DNA of 47,051 nt from an uncultured Clostridia bacterium (GTDB lineage Bacteria > Bacillota > Clostridia > UMGS1883), in the NCBI GenBank assembly GCA_947589005.1, contig CANPZO010000021.1, positions 1 to 47,051 on the forward strand, read 5' to 3'. The notes beneath the pieces are model-generated. The model was not told the origin of the DNA. It made no database searches and saw nothing but the letters and a program-made list of their open reading frames with translations. Made by a program: the position numbers and the translations under genes. This document shows, piece by piece, positions 17,491-26,527 of this stretch; position 1 is the first letter of the stretch, and each line of letters begins with the position of its first letter.

Positions 17491-17783
17491 GGCAGCTCTA
17501 TCTTTCTCTTATCCTTGTCCGAGGCCGGGCGGTAAATAACGAGCTTGTTGCCGATGCACTGCACAGGCTCGGCCTCAAGAGCCTCGCACAGTTCGTCGCA
17601 GGCGCTTCTGGCGCTCATGAGGGCGGTTTCGAGAACGGTTATTTTTATCAGCTCTCTGGCCTCCAAAGCGTCGTCAAGCTGTTTCACCATATTTTCATTT
17701 ATCCCGCCCTTGCCTATCTGGAATATGGCGGGCTGTACGTGGCCAAGCCCACGGAGGTAGGCCCTTTGTTTGGATGTCAGCAT
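17487..17783 (-). CDS. yhbY: RNA-binding protein YhbY (CRM domain)
   Basis: 98-residue CRM-domain protein associated with large-subunit ribosome assembly. The N-terminus LTSKQRAYLRGLGH and the core FQIGKGGINENMVKQL fit the family, including the GxxG-type loop. The start at 17783 is preceded by GGAG located at the end of obgE; an upstream ATG (17804) lies inside obgE and is less likely. It stands between obgE and nadD, the standard order. Confidence 0.93.
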   Translation of the reverse strand: MLTSKQRAYLRGLGHVQPAIFQIGKGGINENMVKQLDDALEARELIKITVLETALMSARSACDELCEALEAEPVQCIGNKLVIYRPASDKDKRKIELP

Positions 17784-17787
17784 ATAA

Positions 17788-19145
<1,358 letters not shown>

Positions 19146-19173
19146 GAGTTGAGAAGTATTTTTTTTGTTTCAC

Positions 19174-19202
19174 TTGACATTTTGGGGATTTAGTTATATC
19201 AT
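19174..19202 (+). promoter_or_regulatory. Promoter for the radical SAM-comEC operon
   Basis: TTGACA (19174-19179), 17-bp spacer, TATCAT (19197-19202). It diverges from the obgE promoter. Confidence 0.6.
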
Positions 19203-19249
19203 TATTTATATATTTGCCATTAATTTATGAAAAATCACGAGGTATTGAA

Positions 19250-20125
19250 ATGGATTATAAAAGCTGTCGAATTTGTCCCCGCCGCTGCGGGGCGGACCGC
19301 ACGGTCGGGAACGGTCTCTGCGGGGCCGGGTCGATGCCGAAGGTCGCCCGAGCCGCCCTGCACTACTGGGAGGAGCCCTGCATCAGCGGCACAGGCGGCA
19401 GCGGCACGGTTTTCTTTTCCGGATGCAGCCTGGGCTGCGTCTACTGCCAGAACAGGGAGATATCCCACGGCGGCGCGGGCAGAGAGATATCCACGGCCCG
19501 GCTTGCGGATATATTCCGTGAACTTGAGGCCGCCGGCGCTCACAATATCAATCTTGTGACGCCGACGCATTTTGTTCCGTCCATAATCGAGGCTCTCGAC
19601 CTTTACCGCCCCGGCATACCTACGGTTTACAACTGCGGCGGCTACGAAAGCGCCGAGGCGCTGGAGGCGCTCAGGGATTATATTGACATTTACCTGACCG
19701 ACATTAAATACTTTTCCCCGGAATATTCCATGAAATACAGCGGGGCGGCGGACTATTTTGAGCGGGCTTACGCCGCCGCCGCGGAAATGATAGCGCAGAC
19801 GGGCCCTCCCGTCATAAGGGACGGCCTTATGAAGAGCGGCGTCATTATCCGCCACCTTGTGCTGCCGGGCCTGCGCAGGGACAGCATGGCCGTGCTGGAC
19901 GCCGTCGCGAAGCTGCCGAAGGACAGCTTTTTACTCAGCTTGATGAGCCAGTATACGCCGGCGGACTTGGAGGAATTCCCCGAAATAAACCGCCGCGTTA
20001 CCACCTTTGAATACGAAAGCGTGGTCTCCCACGCGGTTGAGCTCGGCCTGACTAACGGCTACACTCAGGACCGCCGAAGCGCAAAAGAAGAATACACTCC
20101 CCCATTTGACCTGACGGGGATATAG
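19250..20125 (+). CDS. Radical SAM protein, PflX-like (COG1313)
   Basis: Predicted radical S-adenosylmethionine enzyme related to pyruvate formate-lyase activating enzymes. The cluster-binding motif is CSLGCVYCQ (CxxxCxxC). An N-terminal cysteine block (CRICPRRCGADR and GLCGAG) is the family's second signature and could hold another cluster. The start at 19250 has GAGG 8 nt upstream; the frame runs further up without a site. 291 residues. It is followed 13 bp later by comEC, apparently in one transcript. No pyruvate formate-lyase gene is nearby, so the partner is unknown. Confidence 0.88.
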   Translation: MDYKSCRICPRRCGADRTVGNGLCGAGSMPKVARAALHYWEEPCISGTGGSGTVFFSGCSLGCVYCQNREISHGGAGREISTARLADIFRELEAAGAHNINLVTPTHFVPSIIEALDLYRPGIPTVYNCGGYESAEALEALRDYIDIYLTDIKYFSPEYSMKYSGAADYFERAYAAAAEMIAQTGPPVIRDGLMKSGVIIRHLVLPGLRRDSMAVLDAVAKLPKDSFLLSLMSQYTPADLEEFPEINRRVTTFEYESVVSHAVELGLTNGYTQDRRSAKEEYTPPFDLTGI

Positions 20126-20138
20126 GACGTGTGAAAAA

Positions 20139-22415
20139 ATGGACAAGCTCTTATCAATGAGACCGAGGCTGAGCCGTCCGATGCTGTGGGCGGCCCTTTT
20201 CTGTCTGGCCGGACTTATAATGCAGTGCCTTGGTCTTAGCTCTGCTGCGGCCATAGCGATACTTGCCGTCTCCGCGGCGGCCTTACTTGCCGTTACTAAG
20301 AAAAGCCTTATCCCGCTGCTGCTGGCGCTGGCGCTTTCGGTTTTGATGACCGCCCGATTTGCCCATGTGCGCGGCCTTGCGGAGGCCGTCGCCGAAAAAT
20401 ATGACGGCATGGAGACCCTCCTGACAGGCAGACTTTACACCGAGCCGGTCTATTCCGCCAATTCGTGCACGGCGGAGCTGGACACCGGACTGGGGAGGAT
20501 ACGCCTTGTGTGCTACGACGGCGATATCACCGGAGAGATAGGCGATACCGTCACGGCCAATGTTGTCCTTTCCGCGCCTGACATACCCGGCAACGACTAC
20601 GGCTTCAACGACCGGGAATACCTTTACAGCCGGGGCATTTACCTTACCGCCGAGGCCGACGGGATGCCAAAGGTGACCGCCGCCAAAAGCCGCGGCATAC
20701 GCTGGGCCGCCTCAAAAATCAGAGGGTACGCCATAAGCATGGGAGAAAAGCGTTTGGGCGGCAAGGCTCTCGAGCTGTACTGCGCCATCGTTTTCGGGGA
20801 CAGGAGCCGTCTCAATCCGGATTTGAAAACCGCCCTGAGTATTTCTGGGCTCAGCCACATTTCCGCGGTATCGGGTATGCACCTTTCCGTGGTCGCGGTC
20901 ATAATAATGTTCCTGCTGTCGATGATTTTCGGCAAGCGCAGGTTCGCGCGTCTGCTAACCATCCCCGCGATGGCGCTTTTCGCCCTGGTTACCGGCGGCG
21001 AGCCCAGCGTCGTCCGGGCCTGTATAATGAACGTAATTTTTCAGCTCTCCATCGTACTGTACCGGGAAAACGACAGTCTCTCGGCTCTGTCGCTGGCCTT
21101 TATGATAATGTGCGGTTTTAAGCCCATGCTCGTTTACAGCGCGGGCTTCCGCCTGTCCGCGGCGGCGACCCTCGGGATAATACTCTTTGCGGAGATTTTC
21201 AAGCGGCCCTTTAAGCTCCTCACATCAGGGGAGGTTTTTAAGGGCGGCTTACCCATGCGCGTATTGGGAAGGATAATATACGGGGCAGGCGGCGTTATCG
21301 CCGTCAGTCTCAGCGCACAGGCGGGCGTTTTTCCCGTTTTGCTTTACTATTTCCGCTATATCTCGGCCTACGCCCTGCTGTCAAATCTTATAGTTGTCCC
21401 GCTGCTGACGCCGATAATGGTATTCGGACTGCTGCTGGCCCTCCTCGGGCCGCTGCCCTTTATCGGAGGACTTCCAGCCCTTATCTGCGGGCCGCTGCTG
21501 GAATTCGTGGCCTTTTCCGCCGAAAAGATTTCCGCGCTCCCCGGGGCGGCAATACCTGTCGCCCGTCCCGATATATTCATGACGCTTGCGTATATAGCCG
21601 CTGTTCTGGCATTTTTCGCCTTTGTGAAAAAGTATAAAATCACGGGCGCCGTTTTGACCGTCACCTTTATCGCCGCCCTTGTTTTGAGCGGAATTCGCGT
21701 TTACAGACAGAGCGGCGTACCCGAGCTTTGCTTCATAAACACGGGCAGAGGGGACTGCGCCCTCTTCAGGCTGAGCGACGGAACAACCGTGCTCGTGGAC
21801 GGCGGCAAAGGCTCGGCGCCAGAGGACTATCTTTCGGCAAGGGGCATCTTCAGCCTCGACTGCGCGGTGCTCACCTCCGCCAAGCTCGAGCATATCTCCG
21901 GCCTGATAACCCTTGTGGACAACGGCTTTGTTAAAACGCTGTACGTCCCCTCCTTCATAAGCGGCGACAGGCTTAACACCCTCCTCCTTTCCGCGGACGA
22001 AGCCGGGACAAGAGTCATAGAGTACGGCGAGGGCGGTTCGGTCTACGCCGGAGGGCTTACCCTCACCGCCTTTGACAGCGACGGCGAGTCGGCACAGCTC
22101 TTGGCCGAATATCAGGGAACAAAGGTCCTTTTTTGCGGCGACGGCGTAATGGACTGGGCCGACTGCGACATTGTGAAAATGCCCTCTCATGGAGCGGGGA
22201 ATTATAATTATTATCCCGAGCTGCACCGGCACAGGCCGAAATACGCCGTGGTGACGGCGGCGGGAGAATACGCTTTTGAAAATTCAAAATCCTCCGCCGT
22301 GCTGAGGGATATGAAGGTGCCCTGCTATGTGCCGGCCATGGACGGAACGGTGACGTTCGCGCTTGGGAAAGATTTGTCTGTCACCACTACGAGAGAAAAA
22401 TATAACGGTCTTTAA
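20139..22415 (+). CDS. comEC: ComEC/Rec2 family DNA uptake channel protein
   Basis: Polytopic membrane protein that carries single-stranded DNA into the cytoplasm during transformation. Three parts are visible in 758 residues: N-terminal helices with a DUF4131 OB-like region (to about 190), a central competence domain with SGLSHISAVSGMHLS (about 230-500) and a C-terminal metallo-beta-lactamase-like domain (about 525-750). In the latter, the usual metal motif THxHxDH reads TSAKLEHIS, so two histidines and the aspartate position differ (Ser580, Lys582, Glu584), and the later HHG motif reads SHGAG. The nuclease function is therefore probably lost or altered. The gene is intact. Other competence genes are not in the window. 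Confidence 0.92.
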   Translation: MDKLLSMRPRLSRPMLWAALFCLAGLIMQCLGLSSAAAIAILAVSAAALLAVTKKSLIPLLLALALSVLMTARFAHVRGLAEAVAEKYDGMETLLTGRLYTEPVYSANSCTAELDTGLGRIRLVCYDGDITGEIGDTVTANVVLSAPDIPGNDYGFNDREYLYSRGIYLTAEADGMPKVTAAKSRGIRWAASKIRGYAISMGEKRLGGKALELYCAIVFGDRSRLNPDLKTALSISGLSHISAVSGMHLSVVAVIIMFLLSMIFGKRRFARLLTIPAMALFALVTGGEPSVVRACIMNVIFQLSIVLYRENDSLSALSLAFMIMCGFKPMLVYSAGFRLSAAATLGIILFAEIFKRPFKLLTSGEVFKGGLPMRVLGRIIYGAGGVIAVSLSAQAGVFPVLLYYFRYISAYALLSNLIVVPLLTPIMVFGLLLALLGPLPFIGGLPALICGPLLEFVAFSAEKISALPGAAIPVARPDIFMTLAYIAAVLAFFAFVKKYKITGAVLTVTFIAALVLSGIRVYRQSGVPELCFINTGRGDCALFRLSDGTTVLVDGGKGSAPEDYLSARGIFSLDCAVLTSAKLEHISGLITLVDNGFVKTLYVPSFISGDRLNTLLLSADEAGTRVIEYGEGGSVYAGGLTLTAFDSDGESAQLLAEYQGTKVLFCGDGVMDWADCDIVKMPSHGAGNYNYYPELHRHRPKYAVVTAAGEYAFENSKSSAVLRDMKVPCYVPAMDGTVTFALGKDLSVTTTREKYNGL

Positions 22416-22420
22416 ATGGC

Positions 22421-22468
22421 AAAAAACGAGGGAGACACGCTCTCATGAGCGGATATCCCTCGTTTTTT
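22421..22468. terminator. Bidirectional terminator between comEC and the FtsW-like gene
   Basis: 13-bp perfect stem (22421-22433 with 22456-22468) ending in T6 on the plus strand and T6 on the minus strand. It closes two convergent transcripts. The loop contains a smaller palindrome (GCTCTCATGAGC). Confidence 0.88.
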
Positions 22469-22500
22469 GAAAACCGTTCGCGCCGCTGCCCACGGACGCT

Positions 22501-23808
22501 CTAACGCTTCTCAAATATTTTGTCCACTACCCCGTGCCAAAAAGCCGCGCTTTCCACGCTTTCCATCCGGGCGGTGATATCCCTCCTCCGGCAGACCGAC
22601 ATCACCACGCCCAGCAGCATAAACATCACAAAGCAGTCGCAGCCTCCGCCGCCGATTATGGGCAGGCCAAGTCCGACAACGGGGAAAAGGTTGAAATTTA
22701 TAAGTATATTTATCACATACCTGAGGGCGAGGACGGCGCCGGCGCTGATTGCCATGGCAAAACCGCAGGGGTCGTTCACCTTTGAGCAGGCCGCGAAAAG
22801 CCGCCAAATCAAAAGCGCCGCCGCGACCATAACGGCCACCGTGGGCAGCCACCCGTAACGTCCGAGGATGCCGACCAAAGCATACTCCGAAAAAATGGAG
22901 AAAACATCCGGTATATCTCCCGGCGCCCCGCCGATAAGACGGGCGCGGCCGATGACCTCCGACACCTGCATCGTCAGCCAGCCGTTACCGTTTGGGTCGC
23001 TGAGGCCGGCGGAGAAAAACACCTCAAGCCTTTCGGTCATATACGGGAACATAACAAACACCCCAATTATCATCGCCGCTGTCAGGCACACGCTCACCGG
23101 CAGCAGCCTCAGGGCGGTCTTGTTTTTCATGACCGCGAGGATGGAAAGAATAATCAGATAGCTCAGTCCCAGCAGAAGTATATACGCCGCCTTATTCGTG
23201 GTGATGACCGCGAAAAACGGGATAGCCATAAGGACGCAAAGCCCGGCGGTCCGTATCGGGCCGAAGCTCTCTCGCCTGAATATAAGCGGCATAAACAGCA
23301 CCGGTGCCAGTTGAGCCAGCTGCAGCGCGGCAACGGCCGCTCTTATGCCTACGTGGTCTATATAAGAGTCCTTCACCGATAAAATCACCAGCAGGGCCGA
23401 ATAAGCCAGATATATGGGCAGGGCGTGATACCTCACCCTCGTGCAGTCAACGAACATCATTCCCACCATCAGGCCGAAGCCGAGGACTATGTACAGGGCC
23501 TTGCCTTGACCGATGTCCGCCGCAAGGCTCACCGCGACGCCCGCCGCCGCGATAGCGAAAGCGGCGGCCAGCAGGAGCCAGTCGGTTTTGGGCCGGTGCT
23601 TTTTGTCCAGCTTAAGGCCGATATCCTCGGGACTGCCCATGCGCTTCAGAGCCTTTTCCTCGGCGGCTTCTGGACTCAGTCCGGAGCTTATCTCCGCCTC
23701 CACTATCTCGTCGATGTGGGAGCTAAGCTCCGCCCGTATGTCCTTATGCACGCTTTTGGCGCGAATACAGGCGCAGACGCGGTTCAAAAATTTCTCCCTG
23801 TTATCCAT
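22501..23808 (-). CDS. HAAS-domain / FtsW-RodA-like membrane fusion protein
   Basis: 435 residues. Residues 1-70 are a soluble helical domain of the HAAS/permease-prime type (DIRAELSSHIDEIVEAEI, then SPEAAEEKALKRMGSPEDIG). From residue 76 a run of hydrophobic segments follows whose C-terminal third resembles SEDS proteins (FtsW/RodA/SpoVE): NILINFNLFPVVGLGLPIIG corresponds to the family block near TM9. At the position I align with the catalytic aspartate of SEDS glycosyltransferases there is Glu308 (SEYALVGILGRYGW). The start overlaps the PadR stop by 8 bp. HAAS domains usually pair with PadR regulators, which fits. Role: possibly a regulated cell-envelope polymerase or a sensory derivative; uncertain. 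Confidence 0.78.
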   Translation of the reverse strand: MDNREKFLNRVCACIRAKSVHKDIRAELSSHIDEIVEAEISSGLSPEAAEEKALKRMGSPEDIGLKLDKKHRPKTDWLLLAAAFAIAAAGVAVSLAADIGQGKALYIVLGFGLMVGMMFVDCTRVRYHALPIYLAYSALLVILSVKDSYIDHVGIRAAVAALQLAQLAPVLFMPLIFRRESFGPIRTAGLCVLMAIPFFAVITTNKAAYILLLGLSYLIILSILAVMKNKTALRLLPVSVCLTAAMIIGVFVMFPYMTERLEVFFSAGLSDPNGNGWLTMQVSEVIGRARLIGGAPGDIPDVFSIFSEYALVGILGRYGWLPTVAVMVAAALLIWRLFAACSKVNDPCGFAMAISAGAVLALRYVINILINFNLFPVVGLGLPIIGGGGCDCFVMFMLLGVVMSVCRRRDITARMESVESAAFWHGVVDKIFEKR

Positions 23809-24151
23809 TGAAAACCACCCCCTTCGACAGACCGATGACCTTGTTTACCGCCCCGCTGTAAAGCCGCCATTCCTGCTTTTTTTCATTGAGCATGGCCCGG
23901 CCCTTTCCGGTAATACGGTAATACTTCCTCCTACGGCCGCTTTCGCCGTCCACCCAGTAAGCCTCTATAGCGCCTTCGTTTTCAAGTCCGTGGAGCATAG
24001 GATATAAGGTTCCCTCTTTCAGCTCGAACACGCTGCCGCTGAGCGCGGAAAGCCGCTGTACAATCATGTAGCCGTACATATCCTCCTTGTCCAGCAGGGA
24101 TAAAATCAGTATGGACGTACTGCCCTTTATCAGCTCCTTGTTGATTTTCAC
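23801..24151 (-). CDS. PadR family transcriptional regulator
   Basis: 116-residue winged-helix repressor. The N-terminus (ELIKGSTSILILSLL, then DMYGYMIVQRL) and the wing (LKEGTLYPMLHGLE and GRRRKYYRIT) are typical of PadR. I chose a GTG start at 24151 because GGGGAG lies 6 nt upstream and the following residues begin the family domain; the longer open frame runs through the promoter. It overlaps the HAAS/FtsW-like gene. A consensus promoter and a dyad lie upstream, suggesting self-repression. Ligand unknown. Confidence 0.92.
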   Translation of the reverse strand: MKINKELIKGSTSILILSLLDKEDMYGYMIVQRLSALSGSVFELKEGTLYPMLHGLENEGAIEAYWVDGESGRRRKYYRITGKGRAMLNEKKQEWRLYSGAVNKVIGLSKGVVFNG

Positions 24152-24182
24152 GGTTTTTCTCCCCTTTACATAGATATTCTTT

Positions 24183-24203
24183 ATACATAGATTTTCTATG
24201 TAT
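24183..24203. promoter_or_regulatory. Probable PadR operator
   Basis: Inverted repeat ATACATAGA-TTT-TCTATGTAT (9-bp arms), located just downstream of the -10 box and upstream of the padR start. A further half-site copy TACATAGAT lies near 24168. PadR proteins bind such short AT-rich dyads with ATAC/GTAT-type ends, so binding here would block transcription of its own operon. Confidence 0.75.
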
Positions 24204-24206
24204 ATG

Positions 24207-24235
24207 ATTATACCACCCCTCCGCTTGATTGTCAA
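24207..24235 (-). promoter_or_regulatory. Consensus promoter of the padR operon
   Basis: Minus strand: exact TTGACA (24230-24235), 17-bp spacer, exact TATAAT (24207-24212). Such a strong promoter next to the dyad implies tight repression. Confidence 0.88.
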
Positions 24236-24254
24236 GATAATTTTATAAAAAAGT

Positions 24255-24283
24255 TGAAAAAAGGGAGCGCCCCGCGCCCCCTT
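24255..24283 (-). terminator. Terminator of the GNAT gene
   Basis: Stem 24261-24270 with 24274-24283 (one G-T pair), loop CCC, T-run on the minus strand (A6 at 24257-24262). It touches the acetyltransferase stop codon at 24283-24285. Confidence 0.75.
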
Positions 24284-24762
24284 CACAGCCTGAGCGTCAT
24301 ATCGTGCCAGACTATTCCGCCCAGCACCGACTCGGAAAGTCCCAGGTCAGTAAAGCCAAACCTCGCATAGTAGTGAACAAGCTCGGGCTTACAGGTCAGG
24401 GCGACGGTTTTTACGCCGTTGTTCCGTGCGACCTCCAGCAGACGCTCCATCATCGCGGCCGCCACTCCCCTGTTCCTGAAATCAGGGCGGGTCGCCACAC
24501 CGAAAATGAGCAGGTTCTCACCGTCAAGGTCGGCTCCGCCGGGGGCATACACCTCATCGACTATCAGCTCTCTATACGACAGAACCCCGTCTATATGGCC
24601 TATTATCTCCCCGTTTTCCCGCGCCGCAAGGAAATATTCGGGGAAGCTTTCCATACGGTATTTAAGGGCCTCTCTCCCCGCCGCCTCGTCGCCGGGGAAA
24701 CCGATTTTTTCGAGGCGGACAAGGGTCTCCAAATCCTCTGGGCGCGCGTTTGTTATTTTCAT
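24283..24762 (-). CDS. GNAT family N-acetyltransferase
   Basis: 159-residue acetyltransferase. The acetyl-CoA binding loop is visible in GVATRPDFRNRGVAAAMMERL (R-x-x-G-x-A type, about residues 88-108). The C-terminal part KPELVHYYARFGFTDLG is the usual beta-alpha end. The general layout resembles arylalkylamine-type acetyltransferases, but the substrate cannot be read. GGGAG lies 8 nt before the ATG, directly after the terminator of the upstream lyase gene, so its transcription may depend on readthrough. Confidence 0.9.
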   Translation of the reverse strand: MKITNARPEDLETLVRLEKIGFPGDEAAGREALKYRMESFPEYFLAARENGEIIGHIDGVLSYRELIVDEVYAPGGADLDGENLLIFGVATRPDFRNRGVAAAMMERLLEVARNNGVKTVALTCKPELVHYYARFGFTDLGLSESVLGGIVWHDMTLRL

Positions 24763-24774
24763 AGTTTCACTCCC

Positions 24775-24799
24775 AAAAAGCGCCCGGTAATCCGGGCGC
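24775..24799 (-). terminator. Terminator of the tryptophanase-like gene
   Basis: Stem GCGCCCGG/CCGGGCGC (24780-24787 with 24792-24799), 4-nt loop, T5 on the minus strand at 24775-24779. Its T-tract abuts the ribosome binding site of the GNAT gene. A second GC-rich dyad lies at 24818-24834. Confidence 0.85.
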
Positions 24800-24860
24800 C
24801 GGTATATGCTGCTTTATGAGCGGCCGGGCCGCTCCCTTGAATAAGCGGACTGCTTTCGCC

Positions 24861-26309
24861 TTACTGGTCCGCCCCGAAATCCGCCTTATACGCCTCCGCC
24901 AGCTTTTTGGGCCAGTCGGAAACAGGCTCAAGTATGCCGGTGAAGAAGCGGAGGGTAGCCGGCTCATGCACGAACCGAAGGCCGCCGATAAGACTGCGGT
25001 GGTCATAGAGCCACTTAACGCGGTCGATAACATACTCCGTCTGGGACAGCGTGAACACGCGCCTTGGGAAGGCCATGCGCACAAGCTCCATTGACGCCAG
25101 ACGCTCGCTGCCGTCAGCGTTGCGCTCCTCGGAAAGCGTGCCGCGCTCCATGCCGCGGATGCCGCCGCAGATGTACAGGGCGCACACAAGAGCGCCGGCG
25201 GGATACTCGGCCTGAGGAATGTGGTCCACAAACTGACTCGCGTCGAGGTGAGCGCCAAGGCCGCCGCCGGGAGTTATCACGGGTATGCCGTAGGCTTCGA
25301 GCTGCCTTACGCAGTAGTCTATGAACTGGGGGCCCTGAGAAATAACGTCCATGTCCATGCTCTCGTCAAAGCCCACAATCATGGCCTCCATTTCCTTAAC
25401 GGACATACCGCCGTAGGTCAAAAAGCCCTCAAACATGGGAATAAGGTCCTCCATGGAGTGGAAAAGAGCCTCGTCCCTGACAAGGATACCGCCGCCACGA
25501 GCAAATCCGAACTTGCGGCCGGAGAAGTAAATTATATCAAAGAGGTCGGCTATCATGCGGGTTATCTCGCGGACCGACTTATCCTTCATGGACTTCTCGC
25601 GTGTCTTAATGAAATAAAGGTTATCCTGGAGCAGGGAGGCGTCGAGGACAGTGAGTATACCGTACTTTTTGGCGATATCGGTAGCCGCTTTCATATTCTC
25701 ATAGGAGATGGGCTGGCCGCCGATAAGGTTCGTACCGGCCTCAAGGCGGATGAAGGGCACATTTTCGGGAGTTTCTTTAAGAATACAGTCCTCGAGCTTT
25801 TTAAGGTCTATATTTCCCTTGAAGGGAAGGTCGCTCTTGGCGGCAAGGCCCTCGTCCTTCACAAGCTCCTCCACGCGACCGCCAACACGGGTGATATGGG
25901 CCTTGGCGGTGGTGAAATGGTAATTCATGATAACGCAGCTGTCGGGCTTGACAAAGCGGGTGGCAAGGATATTTTCGCAGGCGCGGCCCTGATGAGCGGG
26001 CAGGAGATACTTTATTCCGAATATCTCCTCCAGCTTGTCGCGCATACGGAAGAAGGTCTCGCTGCCGGCGTAGGCGTCGTCGGCCTTCATCATCGCGGCA
26101 AGCATATTGTCACTCATCGCGTTTACGCCGGAGTCGGTGAGCATATCCATAAAGATATCGCCGTTGTGGAGCTGGAAGGTGTTGAAACCCGCCTTCTCCA
26201 TTTTCTCAAGTCGCCGGTCAACGGGCAGCAGTGTGAGCTTCTGTACTATTTTTACCTTGTGCATTTCCAAGGGCAGGGGCTCACGCTTATAAAATTTGAT
26301 TTCAGGCAT
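24861..26309 (-). CDS. Tryptophanase / tyrosine phenol-lyase family PLP lyase (divergent)
   Basis: 482-residue fold-type I PLP enzyme of the beta-eliminating lyase family, whose known members split tryptophan (indole) or tyrosine (phenol) to pyruvate and ammonia. Conserved: DAYAGSETFF (PLP-stacking Tyr), PAHQGR, NLIGGQP, Lys266 in SGRKFG (Schiff base), MERG (Arg389, like the phenol-lyase arginine) and FPRRVFT (substrate carboxylate). Changed: the D-x-x-R motif reads DASL (Leu226 for Arg), the Asp after the PLP lysine is Phe, and the GGH block reads GGGLGAH. The start at 26309 has GGAGG upstream. Monocistronic or leading into the GNAT gene. Usual databases would probably call it tryptophanase; substrate is open. 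Confidence 0.85.
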   Translation of the reverse strand: MPEIKFYKREPLPLEMHKVKIVQKLTLLPVDRRLEKMEKAGFNTFQLHNGDIFMDMLTDSGVNAMSDNMLAAMMKADDAYAGSETFFRMRDKLEEIFGIKYLLPAHQGRACENILATRFVKPDSCVIMNYHFTTAKAHITRVGGRVEELVKDEGLAAKSDLPFKGNIDLKKLEDCILKETPENVPFIRLEAGTNLIGGQPISYENMKAATDIAKKYGILTVLDASLLQDNLYFIKTREKSMKDKSVREITRMIADLFDIIYFSGRKFGFARGGGILVRDEALFHSMEDLIPMFEGFLTYGGMSVKEMEAMIVGFDESMDMDVISQGPQFIDYCVRQLEAYGIPVITPGGGLGAHLDASQFVDHIPQAEYPAGALVCALYICGGIRGMERGTLSEERNADGSERLASMELVRMAFPRRVFTLSQTEYVIDRVKWLYDHRSLIGGLRFVHEPATLRFFTGILEPVSDWPKKLAEAYKADFGADQ

Positions 26310-26344
26310 TAATTTTTCCTCCATTTTTATCTTTGTTTTTTGCC

Positions 26345-26364
26345 TTATGTAAAACCGCACATAA
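26345..26364 (-). other. Leader hairpin upstream of the tryptophanase-like gene
   Basis: TTATGT/ACATAA, 6-bp stem with an 8-nt loop, in the roughly 60-nt leader between promoter and start codon. It contains a 5-codon frame (M-C-G-F-T) without tryptophan, so it is not a tnaC-type leader peptide. Function unknown. Confidence 0.35.
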
Positions 26365-26374
26365 CGCTTTTGTT

Positions 26375-26404
26375 ATTATAGCATAATTTTCCCCGGGCGG
26401 GCAA
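26375..26404 (-). promoter_or_regulatory. Promoter of the tryptophanase-like gene
   Basis: Minus strand: TTGCCC (26399-26404), 18-bp spacer, TATAAT (26375-26380). It diverges from the rarA promoter. Confidence 0.55.
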
Positions 26405-26467
26405 TAGATTTTTTATCATTTTTTACAAATCATTGTACGAAAACCGCCAAAAAAATACATGGGAATA

Positions 26468-26496
26468 TTGACAATTCCGCGCCGTAAGTCTATAAT
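26468..26496 (+). promoter_or_regulatory. Consensus promoter of rarA
   Basis: Exact TTGACA (26468-26473), 17-bp spacer, exact TATAAT (26491-26496). Transcription starts near 26503, so the rarA start must lie downstream, at 26528. Confidence 0.88.
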
Positions 26497-26527
26497 ATCC
26501 ATTGTAAGGCACATCGGAGGGATAAAA

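Noticed and set aside
26344-26361. Five-codon frame in the leader of the tryptophanase-like gene (tnaC-like peptide)
   Set aside because: No tryptophan codon, no ribosome binding site and far shorter than known tnaC.
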